Positions 1 through 5,681 of a stretch of DNA of 6,399 bases are shown in pieces. The stretch is from assembly GCF_002482385.1 (NCBI RefSeq), contig NZ_DLFW01000021.1, positions 1-6,399 of the forward strand. Reading direction: 5' to 3'. This DNA is from Dysgonomonas sp. UBA7710 (lineage in GTDB: Bacteria; Bacteroidota; Bacteroidia; Bacteroidales; Dysgonomonadaceae). Positions within the stretch are counted from its first letter, which is position 1. Each line of letters opens with the position of its first letter. The notes beneath the pieces are model-generated. The model worked only from the letters and a program-made list of their open reading frames with translations, searched no databases and was not told where the DNA came from. The translations under genes were made by a program, and so were the position numbers.

Positions 1-50
1 ATCTCGTTTCTCAGGTTCGGGATCCTTCGTTCCACTCAGGATGACAGCAG
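1..50. repeat. Dispersed intergenic repeat-like segment
   Basis: This non-coding stretch reads, on the minus strand, like the widely dispersed intergenic repeat with the core TCATCCTGAG...GAACGAAGGAT. Internally, CTCAGG occurs twice (10-15 and 35-40), each preceded by a CGTT-containing segment (5-8 and 28-31), giving an imperfect direct repeat. No open frame of note crosses it. The resemblance to a dispersed repeat is from memory; its copy number in this genome cannot be seen here. It begins at the window edge, so its true left limit is unknown. Confidence 0.45.
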
Positions 51-81
51 AAAATAACAGAACAAAGTAGAGAACTTAACA

Positions 82-110
82 GCCCTGCTCCAAGGGGAGA
101 TTGGAGGGGC
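82..110. repeat. GC-rich hairpin, decayed intergenic repeat
   Basis: GCCC (82-85) and CTCCAA (88-93) pair with TTGGAG (101-106) and GGGC (107-110), leaving a two-base bulge (86-87) and a seven-base loop (94-100). The segment is much more GC-rich than its surroundings and resembles the CTCCCC...GGAGGGG hairpin repeats scattered between genes in many Bacteroidota. It is not followed by a T-run on either strand, so it is a poor candidate for an intrinsic terminator. The hairpin is seen directly; the repeat-family assignment is an inference. Confidence 0.5.
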
Positions 111-134
111 CAATCAATACTTCAAAGAACTACA

Positions 135-162
135 AGCTAACAGCTAAAGGCTAATAGCTTAC
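135..162. repeat. Four-copy 7-bp tandem repeat (AGCTAAN)
   Basis: Four consecutive heptamers are AGCTAAC, AGCTAAA, GGCTAAT and AGCTTAC, a tandem array with consensus AGCTAAN. It lies between the hairpin repeat at 82-110 and the marC promoter. Short arrays of this kind occur as decayed intergenic sequence in Bacteroidota, so a function is not required. A role as a multi-site binding region upstream of marC is possible but unsupported. Confidence 0.55.
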
Positions 163-223
163 TATTACATAGATAAACTTTTACAAAAAGAATAAAACCT
201 CATGTATTTGAAACAAAAATATA

Positions 224-231
224 TACCTTTG
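224..231 (+). promoter_or_regulatory. Bacteroidota -7 box for marC
   Basis: TACCTTTG matches the TAnnTTTG -7 consensus used by the Bacteroidota primary sigma factor. It ends 25 bases before the marC start codon, implying a short leader of roughly 20 bases. A TTTG at 207-210 lies upstream, but only 13 bases separate it from the -7 box, shorter than the usual spacing of about 19-21, so the -33 element is weak or absent. The match is visible; promoter activity is inferred. Confidence 0.5.
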
Positions 232-256
232 CTTTATCTTAAAAAAAGTAAATATT

Positions 257-853
257 ATGGGATTCGATATCAGTTTAACGCAAATCTTAAGCGCATTTGT
301 TGTCTTGTTCGTTTTAATCGACGTATCGGGCTCTATCCCTATATTTCTAAGTTTCAAGGGAGAAGGACGGGATGTTAACCCATCACAGGCAGCTATCTAC
401 TCATTTATCATAATGACAGCTTTCCTGTTTATCGGAAACTGGGTATTGAAATTATTCAATGTCGATGTTTCATCCTTTGCCGTTGCCGGAGCACTGGTTA
501 TCTTCATCATATCTATAGAGATGATATTCGGTGTGGAAGTTTTCAAAAATGATGCTCCCGGCGGCTCAAAGACACTTGTTCCCATTGTTTTTCCCTTAAT
601 AGCCGGACCGGGTACATTTACCGTATTGTTGTCTATGCGCGCAGAATATGATGTATCGAATATTATTATCGCCCTGTTCCTGAATATGATAATCGTATTC
701 CTCGTGCTCAGGTACCTAAATGTAGTGGAAAAGATACTGGGTATAGGCGGAGTATACGTCCTGCGCAAATTCTTCGGGGTTATAGTTATGGCGATCGCCG
801 TAAGATTATTTACCGCAAACATCAATGCATTGCTGGACAGCTTGCAGCAATAA
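257..853 (+). CDS. MarC family (UPF0056) integral membrane protein
   Basis: This 198-residue protein has the usual length and plan of the MarC/UPF0056 family, with about six hydrophobic segments: roughly residues 8-32, 46-66, 73-93, 107-127, 135-152 and 172-190. Family-like motifs are visible: an early membrane segment with IDVSGSIPIF (21-30), PLIAGPGTF (113-121) at the start of the second half, and GIGGVYVLRKFFG (162-174) before the last helix. The two halves look like a duplicated three-helix unit. It should reside in the inner membrane. The family was once linked to multiple antibiotic resistance, but that link was withdrawn for E. coli MarC, and the transported substrate is unknown, so no transport role is asserted. 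ATG at 257 is preceded by an A-rich leader without a clear Shine-Dalgarno, normal for this phylum. The gene appears monocistronic and converges with the next gene. Family assignment is firm; function is open. Confidence 0.9.
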   Translation: MGFDISLTQILSAFVVLFVLIDVSGSIPIFLSFKGEGRDVNPSQAAIYSFIIMTAFLFIGNWVLKLFNVDVSSFAVAGALVIFIISIEMIFGVEVFKNDAPGGSKTLVPIVFPLIAGPGTFTVLLSMRAEYDVSNIIIALFLNMIIVFLVLRYLNVVEKILGIGGVYVLRKFFGVIVMAIAVRLFTANINALLDSLQQ

Positions 854-906
854 AACGTATACTTAACGACTGCAAATTCCCATATTTACCTATTTATCCT
901 GTCTTT

Positions 907-2115
907 TTACCGTACACGCCGGAGAAGGAGTTCTTTTTGTGTCTTCTTATCGAAATTAAGGAAAATCATTTCATAACAGATTGTGAGCCATACAAGCACG
1001 CATGGCCATGCTTTGACCGCATATGCGCGTAAGAAATTATCGCGGATAAAGGACGGAACCAGTTCGGTCGAAGAAACGGCAACGATAATAAGAGTAGTCA
1101 GCAACAGCCATTTTTTATATTCTTTATTTTTCGAGGGAGTGCAAATATACCAGATCGAAACCCCGGTCATTGCAATAATATATCCGCTTGCTTCCGACCC
1201 GGTACTAAAAAGGACGATAAATAATAAAATATTTGCCAGTAACATCATCCGAAAAGAAAGGCATTTATATTGGTCTGTCCGGAAATAAGGGAGAGAGAAA
1301 AGTAATAACCCGGGCAGAATAATCCACATATCACTATATGTAGCATCTCCCGATATTTTTCGGATGATTCCTAATAAAGATACGTTCTGAGACGGGGAAA
1401 ACATATTCTGGTCGTACTTGCTGCCCAATTCGGCGAACCATGCCGAATATTGCGAAACGACATAATCCAGACCGGAAGTATAAACGACAGGCAACAGGAA
1501 AAGGACAATAGTCCAGAATACAAGCGATGCTATTAATTTAGCTTTCTGTTCCGAAAAAAAGAAGAAAGCCAGTCCGGCAATAGGATATATCTTGATAAGA
1601 GTGCCTGCCACAATGAAAAATGCCGCCCAAAAATCCCTTTTTTTCTCTATAAATACAAAAGAGAGGATAATAATTGCAACAATAGATATATTAAATTGCT
1701 GCATCGCTTGGGCAGTCATTAACTCGCAGAGAGAAAACCAGTATATGAGAAGCTTTTGCTTGTATCTGAGAGGCAGCATCCCTATAGCATAAAATAACAG
1801 GACTGTATTGGCTACAACCCAGAATGCAACACCTAGAAAATCAGGAAAAACAGCAAAGGGAGCAATAACCGCGCTGAATAAAATGCCATAGTGGTTGTTA
1901 TCGCAGTATTCACCGGGATAATGGGCATATAGGGGCATATTATCGATAGTGTGCCCGAATACCCCTTTGAATATCTTATAATTGTTGTACTTGCCCATAA
2001 AGAATTTTATAAAGGCATATAAAATTGCAGTTATGACCCATATGAAAAATATCGTTTCATTTTTTCTCAGAGCCGAACAATCGCTCCAGGAAAACAGTTT
2101 GTCCTTAAGGTTCAT
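907..2115 (-). CDS. GT87/DUF2029-type multi-pass glycosyltransferase
   Basis: This 402-residue, strongly hydrophobic protein has around ten membrane segments, such as about 21-39, 77-92, 95-113, 143-156, 163-186, 192-211, 264-276, 288-303, 309-324 and 337-350. The layout fits polyprenyl-phosphate-sugar-dependent GT-C mannosyltransferases of family GT87 (DUF2029). Supporting features are an extracytoplasmic loop after the first helix with an acidic residue (D58, in HTIDNMPLY) that could be the catalytic base, an aromatic/Asn-rich segment NNHYG (73-77) before the next helix, and the typical LIKIYPIAGLAFFFF segment (173-187) with its Lys-x-Tyr-Pro. The C-terminus is basic (LLLRRVR). Such enzymes add a sugar to lipid-linked or surface glycans; donor and acceptor cannot be read from sequence. 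The start is ATG with only a weak GTGAG upstream. No glycan-synthesis genes sit beside it, so it looks like a stand-alone gene. GT87 is likely; another GT-C family (for example GT39/GT83-like) is possible. Confidence 0.75.
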   Translation of the reverse strand: MNLKDKLFSWSDCSALRKNETIFFIWVITAILYAFIKFFMGKYNNYKIFKGVFGHTIDNMPLYAHYPGEYCDNNHYGILFSAVIAPFAVFPDFLGVAFWVVANTVLLFYAIGMLPLRYKQKLLIYWFSLCELMTAQAMQQFNISIVAIIILSFVFIEKKRDFWAAFFIVAGTLIKIYPIAGLAFFFFSEQKAKLIASLVFWTIVLFLLPVVYTSGLDYVVSQYSAWFAELGSKYDQNMFSPSQNVSLLGIIRKISGDATYSDMWIILPGLLLFSLPYFRTDQYKCLSFRMMLLANILLFIVLFSTGSEASGYIIAMTGVSIWYICTPSKNKEYKKWLLLTTLIIVAVSSTELVPSFIRDNFLRAYAVKAWPCVLVWLTICYEMIFLNFDKKTQKELLLRRVR

Positions 2116-2118
2116 CTC

Positions 2119-2146
2119 ACGTTATTTTAGGTATTAATTATAACGT
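2119..2146. promoter_or_regulatory. Inverted repeat upstream of GT87 gene
   Basis: ACGTTAT (2119-2125) and ATAACGT (2140-2146) are perfect 7-bp inverted arms separated by 14 bases, beginning only three bases upstream of the GT87 start codon. The position would allow an operator or a leader-RNA hairpin that limits ribosome access. No good TAnnTTTG promoter box was found upstream; TATTTTTA on the minus strand is one base off. The repeat is seen directly; any role is speculation. Confidence 0.3.
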
Positions 2147-2197
2147 AAAAATACTGTATTATTATATTTAACGATTATAATTACAACGCCCAAAAAC

Positions 2198-2233
2198 AAA
2201 AAGCCGTCTCATTCATCAATGGGACAGCTTTTT
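2198..2233. terminator. Bidirectional intrinsic terminator
   Basis: A 15-base stem (2198-2212 with 2219-2233) encloses a six-base loop (2213-2218). Its arms start with AAAAAGC and end with GCTTTTT, so a U-tract follows the stem on both strands; each strand carries one wobble pair and one mismatch. It lies about 40 bases after the thioredoxin stop codon and would end the five-gene minus-strand operon. The GT87 gene on its other side is transcribed away from it, so its main job is probably the thioredoxin operon. The rest of 2116-2273 shows no gene. Confidence 0.85.
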
Positions 2234-2273
2234 ACCCAGACTAAAAGTCGTTTAAATTCTACTAAGTGTTAAA

Positions 2274-2747
2274 TCACTTCTTCAACAACACCTTATCTAT
2301 AGCCTCTTTCAGTGCAGGTTTAGGCAATGCACCCTGTGCCATCTGAGGCTGTTCCTCACCCATAGGTACAAACAACAGGCTCGGGATACTTCTGATTCCG
2401 AACAAGGCGGCAAGTTCCTGTTCTTCCTCCGTATTTATCTTATATATATAAATTTCGCCGTCATATTCGGCAGCCAGTTCTTCCAGTACGGGAGCAATGG
2501 CTTTACATGGCCCACACCAGTCAGCATAAAAATCTATCAGTGCAGGTTTATCGCCCAGATATTTGAATTCACCCGGATTAGCTTCATAGTTAGCTACTTT
2601 TTTCAAAAAGTCTATTTTATTCAAATGTATTGTTTTCATTTTAGTCTCCTTTTTTGTTGGTTCTTTTGTCTGATTATTTTTTGTTTGCCCGTTGCAGGAA
2701 CTGAATGTCAGCCCGGCTATAAACAGCATCAATAAAATATGTTTCAT
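2274..2747 (-). CDS. Thioredoxin with lipoprotein signal peptide
   Basis: The 157-residue product starts with a lipoprotein-type signal: basic MKH, hydrophobic LLMLFIAGLTF and the loose lipobox FSSC (Cys18), followed by a hydrophilic Asn/Gln/Lys/Thr linker (19-36). Residues about 40-155 form a complete thioredoxin fold with the active site WCGPC (77-81; Cys78, Cys81) and the cis-proline segment SIPS (Pro122). The classical CGPC pair suggests a general disulfide reductase rather than an isomerase. The export signal places it anchored in the envelope facing the periplasm; no Lys/Asp/Glu-rich surface-export signal follows Cys18. ATG at 2747 is preceded by AAAGGAAG with only two bases between. 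A second ATG (Met37, 2639) has a better Shine-Dalgarno and would give a standard cytoplasmic thioredoxin. It is the last gene of the sulfur operon and is followed by a strong terminator. The fold is certain; location and partners are inferred. Confidence 0.93.
   Translation of the reverse strand: MKHILLMLFIAGLTFSSCNGQTKNNQTKEPTKKETKMKTIHLNKIDFLKKVANYEANPGEFKYLGDKPALIDFYADWCGPCKAIAPVLEELAAEYDGEIYIYKINTEEEQELAALFGIRSIPSLLFVPMGEEQPQMAQGALPKPALKEAIDKVLLKK
2646..2650 (-). promoter_or_regulatory. Internal Shine-Dalgarno for a second thioredoxin start
   Basis: On the minus strand AGGAG lies six bases before an in-frame ATG (2637-2639, Met37 of the thioredoxin). Spacing and sequence are close to ideal, better than those at the annotated start and unusual in this window, where most genes lack such a site. 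Translation from here would begin MKTIHLNKIDF, a typical thioredoxin N-terminus without export signal. The site is seen directly; its use is inferred. Confidence 0.5.
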
Positions 2748-2810
2748 AACTTCCTTTTGTTATTTTTCGTTTGTTGCTTCTGTCGTCTGTTCATCATCCG
2801 CAGTGCTGGT

Positions 2811-2924
2811 CTAACAGTATCCTGTAACACAACACGATGATAATATATAGATTATAAGCATTGCAAATACCATGCCCTTAATACAGACAGGCAGCATACT
2901 CCATTTATTCACTATCTTGCTCAT
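2811..2924 (-). CDS. Small Cys-rich membrane peptide (37 codons)
   Basis: I do not recognise this small gene. It fills the gap between the DUF6132 gene and the thioredoxin gene. Translation from ATG at 2924 gives MSKIVNKWSMLPVCIKG, then a hydrophobic stretch MVFAMLIIYIL (18-28), then SSCCVTGYC and a TAG stop. Cys14, Cys32, Cys33 and Cys37 are notable in so short a chain. It can be read as a single-pass membrane peptide with an exposed Cys tail, or as a lipoprotein-like signal ending LSSC. The start overlaps the end of the DUF6132 gene by 20 bases, suggesting translational coupling; internal ATGs at 2897, 2873 and 2861 are alternatives. After TAG the same frame stays open for 16 codons (TSTADDEQTTEATNEK) to TAA at 2760-2762, two nearly adjacent reading blocks of plausible coding character, so the TAG may be a recent nonsense change in a 53-codon gene. 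Context suggests a role with the neighbouring thiol proteins. Confidence 0.5.
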   Translation of the reverse strand: MSKIVNKWSMLPVCIKGMVFAMLIIYILSSCCVTGYC

Positions 2925-3129
2925 TCTTTGTTTCTTTTTTGAAAAGGCTGAACAATAAGCTGCCCATCACTACTCCCCAGATTATACTGTTTACAGGCGA
3001 AGCCGTAATAGGACATGTACCGCTACTGCACCCGATAAAATACCAGTACAGATAACCGATGGCAGCTCCGGAAGCGGCTCCGGCGAGATATGTCCAGTTT
3101 CGTTTCAATATGGTTATTAATTTATTCAT
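2905..3129 (-). CDS. DUF6132-like small membrane protein
   Basis: This 74-residue protein matches what I recall of the Bacteroidota DUF6132 family: a basic N-terminus ending NWTYLAG, two transmembrane helices (about residues 13-31 and 47-64) and a short connecting loop with the signature GCSSGTCPIT containing Cys34 and Cys39. The loop cysteines, spaced CX4C, could form a disulfide or bind sulfane sulfur; no function is established to my knowledge. Small residues dominate helix 1 (AGAASGAAIG), favouring tight helix packing or oligomers. I chose ATG at 3129; a TTG two codons upstream (3135) is possible but unneeded. It lies 53 bases after the fusion gene and overlaps the small Cys-rich gene, so it is probably co-transcribed. 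Its tail is charged (KKETKNEQDSE). Which side the loop faces is not certain from sequence; the positive-inside rule (Lys/Arg at both ends) places it in the periplasm. Confidence 0.8.
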   Translation of the reverse strand: MNKLITILKRNWTYLAGAASGAAIGYLYWYFIGCSSGTCPITASPVNSIIWGVVMGSLLFSLFKKETKNEQDSE

Positions 3130-3132
3130 AGT

Positions 3133-3140
3133 CAAAGATA
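3133..3140 (-). promoter_or_regulatory. TAnnTTTG-like box at DUF6132 start
   Basis: The minus strand reads TATCTTTG, an exact TAnnTTTG match, three bases before the chosen ATG of the DUF6132 gene. If used, transcription would start at or within a few bases of the start codon, giving a leaderless message for the last three genes. No TTTG-type -33 element is seen at the expected distance upstream, so chance occurrence is quite likely. Confidence 0.2.
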
Positions 3141-3182
3141 ATTTAAAAAAATTACGGGAGGATAATTAGCAGTCCCTAACCA

Positions 3183-5633
3183 TCAAATAAACAGATTCAC
3201 ATTAGCATTCTCAGCCCTGTCGAGATAAGCGGCCACACCACCGATGGTAATACCGTCCATCAGTTCCTCTTTCTTTATCCCCATTACATCCATCGACATG
3301 GAACAGGCTATAAATTCCACTCCATTGTCTTTTGCCTGTTGCATCAGGCTTTCGAGGCTGTCGATGCGCTTATCCTTCATTATCATACGCATCATTTTGC
3401 TGCCCATTCCGCCCATATTCATCTTTGAAAGGCTTAGTTTTTTACTGCTCGACGGCAACATAAGGCCGAACATCTTACCCATAAAGTCTTTCTTTACGGC
3501 AGGTTTTTCCAGCTTCTTTATCACATTCAGGCCCCAGAATGTAAAAAATATACTCACTTTTTTACCCGAAGCCGCCGCTCCGTTGGCTATAACAAAAGAG
3601 GCTAATGCACGGTCAAGATCATCGCTGAAAACAATAAGCGTTTTATTATCTCCGCGGGCAACCGCCTTTTCAGACTTTTCGTCTACGGGCTGTTTCTCCA
3701 CAACAGCAGTAATCACTCCTCCTGAATTCTCCATACCGAGAACTTTAGCACCCACCATGCGGCTCCATCCATTGAGGTCTTCACCGAAAGCCTGGTCGGT
3801 CACTTTTATTTCGAGGCGGTCACCCGCATCTATTTGGTCATAGTTCTTTTTCAGTTGCATTATCGGGCCGGGGCATTGCAGTCCGCAGGCATCTATAGCG
3901 ATCGTTTTCATATTGGAGAATTGTTGTATTGCAGGTGTATTTTCTTCTTTACCGGATGCATTAGCTTTGTTTGAAGCTGAATAATCTTCTGTGGCACAGG
4001 AATAAGTCTTATATCCTCCCGACAGGTTGAAAATGTCATTATATCCGTGTTGCGTCAAAATGCGATAAGCAATGTATCCACGCAGTCCGACAGCACAGTA
4101 TAATATTATCTTCTTATCTTTCGGTATTTCCGGCAGGCGGCTGCGCATTTCGTCCACAGGGATATTTACCGAACCGGCGATGTGTCCGAACTGATGTTCT
4201 TCCGTAGTACGGGTATCGATAATAAATACATCCTGTCTATCCTGCTTTTTCAGTTCATCCCACTGAATGATATTTACTTTCTTCTTCAAAATATTATCCG
4301 CTACAAAGCCTGCCATATTAACAGGATCTTTTGCCGATGAATAAGGTGGAGCATAAGCATGTTCCACTTCCTGCAAATCGTATATAGTACCACCTTTTTT
4401 TATTACTTGCGCAAACAGGTCGATGCGCTTGTCCACACCATCGAAGCCTACAACCTGAGCGCCTAATAACTTTCCGTCGACAGGTGAAAAATTGATTTTC
4501 ACGGACAGAGGCAAAGCATCAGGATAATAACCTGCATGCGAGCTACCATGTGTATAGGAAGTAACATGAGGAATATTTTCCCTGTCCAGCAATTTGGACG
4601 AAGCCCCGGTGGAGGCAACTGTAAGGTCGAATACCTTGGCTATGGATGTACCTATTGTGCCCGCATACTTATATTTATTATTTTCGAGAATATTATCCGC
4701 TACTATACGCGCCTGCTTATTGGCAGGACCGGCAAGGGGAATAAGGGCATGTTTACCGATTACGGGGTTGAACACTTCTACTGCATCCCCCAACGCGTAC
4801 ACATCCTTATCCGACGTCTGCATATAGTCGTTTACCTTAATCCCGCCGAGCGAACCGAGTTCGAGACCGGCCTCTTTTGCCAGCTTTGTTTCAGGACGGA
4901 CACCAATACTAAGGATAACCATACCGGCATCCAACGCAACTCCCTTTTCCAATAAGACTTTCAGGTTATCTCCTTCCGGTTCAAAACCTGTCACCCCTTC
5001 TTCGAGATAGAGCGATACGCCTTTTTGCTTCAGGTGCTGATGCACGATAGCAGCCATTGCATAATCGAGTGGCGCCATCACCTGATTGCCTTTTTCGACT
5101 ACAGACACCTTTATCCTGGCATCCTGTAGGTTTTCCACCATTTCCAGACCGATAAAGCCTCCACCGATAACAACGGCGGTTTTGGGCTTATGCTGATCTA
5201 TATAACCCTTTATCTTATCCATATCGGGCACATTACGCAAAGAAAATATCCGGCTGTCATGAAGACCTGTCAAGGGCGGCTTTATCGGTTCTGCCCCGGT
5301 GGATACAATCAGTTTGTCATAACTCTCGGTGTATTTATCACCTGTAGCCAGATTATGTACTGTAACTGTTTTGCTTTTGGTATCGATACCTGTAACTTCC
5401 GACTTTATCCGTATATCTATATTAAACCGGCCGGTAAACCCATCCACAGTTTGCACAAACAACCTGTCACGCTCGCTTATTGTCCCGCCGATATAATATG
5501 GCAGCCCGCAATTGGCATAAGATACATATTCACCCCGCTCGAATAATATAATTTCCGCGTCCTCATCCATACGCCTGAGCCTCGCTGCCGCTGTCGCCCC
5601 TCCGGCAACCCCTCCGATTATAAGTACTTTCAT
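3183..5633 (-). CDS. CoA-disulfide reductase-rhodanese-TusA-DsrE2 fusion
   Basis: The 816-residue protein carries four sulfur-handling modules in order. Residues 1-450 are an FAD/NAD(P)H disulfide oxidoreductase of the CoA-disulfide/CoA-persulfide reductase type: FAD motif GGVAGG (7-12), the single redox Cys42 in SYANCGLPYY, nucleotide motif GGGFIG (157-162), second FAD motif YALGDA (279-284), and a dimerization domain ending HAYAPPYSSAKDPVN (425-439). Residues about 453-550 are a rhodanese with active loop CAVGLR (Cys513). Residues about 576-648 are TusA-like, with CGLQCPGP holding the expected Cys587-Pro-x-Pro plus an extra Cys583. Residues about 663-816 are DsrE2-like (FFTFWGLNVIKK at 696-707, Met-rich segment 718-764, candidate Cys777 in FIACSMSMD). 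The protein is cytosolic by sequence. Inferred job: NAD(P)H-driven release of sulfide or persulfide from CoA- or glutathione-like per/polysulfides, with sulfane sulfur passed Cys to Cys within one chain. CoADR-rhodanese pairs are well known; this four-module form is longer. All four predicted cysteines are intact. ATG at 5633 is the first residue of a canonical MKVLIIGG start. Confidence 0.92.
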   Translation of the reverse strand: MKVLIIGGVAGGATAAARLRRMDEDAEIILFERGEYVSYANCGLPYYIGGTISERDRLFVQTVDGFTGRFNIDIRIKSEVTGIDTKSKTVTVHNLATGDKYTESYDKLIVSTGAEPIKPPLTGLHDSRIFSLRNVPDMDKIKGYIDQHKPKTAVVIGGGFIGLEMVENLQDARIKVSVVEKGNQVMAPLDYAMAAIVHQHLKQKGVSLYLEEGVTGFEPEGDNLKVLLEKGVALDAGMVILSIGVRPETKLAKEAGLELGSLGGIKVNDYMQTSDKDVYALGDAVEVFNPVIGKHALIPLAGPANKQARIVADNILENNKYKYAGTIGTSIAKVFDLTVASTGASSKLLDRENIPHVTSYTHGSSHAGYYPDALPLSVKINFSPVDGKLLGAQVVGFDGVDKRIDLFAQVIKKGGTIYDLQEVEHAYAPPYSSAKDPVNMAGFVADNILKKKVNIIQWDELKKQDRQDVFIIDTRTTEEHQFGHIAGSVNIPVDEMRSRLPEIPKDKKIILYCAVGLRGYIAYRILTQHGYNDIFNLSGGYKTYSCATEDYSASNKANASGKEENTPAIQQFSNMKTIAIDACGLQCPGPIMQLKKNYDQIDAGDRLEIKVTDQAFGEDLNGWSRMVGAKVLGMENSGGVITAVVEKQPVDEKSEKAVARGDNKTLIVFSDDLDRALASFVIANGAAASGKKVSIFFTFWGLNVIKKLEKPAVKKDFMGKMFGLMLPSSSKKLSLSKMNMGGMGSKMMRMIMKDKRIDSLESLMQQAKDNGVEFIACSMSMDVMGIKKEELMDGITIGGVAAYLDRAENANVNLFI

Positions 5634-5651
5634 AATTTATGATATAAATAT

Positions 5652-5664
5652 TTGCTATTAGCAA
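5652..5664. promoter_or_regulatory. Palindromic candidate MarR operator before fusion gene
   Basis: TTGCTA-T-TAGCAA is a perfect 13-bp palindrome centred on 5658, in the 48-base spacer between marR and the fusion gene and 18 bases upstream of the fusion start codon. MarR proteins typically bind short AT-rich palindromes overlapping promoters or leaders. A near copy lies upstream of marR (6051-6063). No clear -7 box was found here, so control of a secondary promoter is unproven. Confidence 0.5.
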
Positions 5665-5681
5665 TTAATTGGTTAAAATTT

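Noticed and set aside
82..110. Hairpin at 82-110 as a terminator of an upstream gene
   Set aside because: No T-run follows the stem on either strand; it looks more like a decayed GC-rich intergenic repeat.
397..825. 142-codon open frame on the minus strand opposite marC
   Set aside because: It lies wholly inside the marC gene in antisense, and its translation is low-complexity Ile/Thr/Asn-rich with no recognisable domain; marC clearly encodes a membrane family.
854..906. Terminator between the convergent marC and GT87 genes
   Set aside because: The 53-base gap has a short T-run but I could find no convincing stem next to it.
983..1288. 101-codon plus-strand open frame opposite the GT87 gene
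   Set aside because: Fully antisense to a convincing multi-pass membrane protein; no start signal or domain.
2811..2813. TAG as a pyrrolysine codon in the small Cys-rich gene
   Set aside because: Pyrrolysine is essentially unknown in Bacteroidota, no pyl gene is visible, and a nonsense change or natural end is simpler.
3244..3843. 199-codon plus-strand open frame opposite the TusA/DsrE part of the fusion gene
   Set aside because: Antisense shadow: Ser/Ile/Phe/Pro-rich translation without domains, while the minus-strand frame has conserved sulfur-transfer motifs throughout.
4536..4955. Plus-strand open frames of 139 and 77 codons opposite the reductase domain
   Set aside because: Both are antisense to the FAD/NAD domain, overlap each other in different frames and show no family features.
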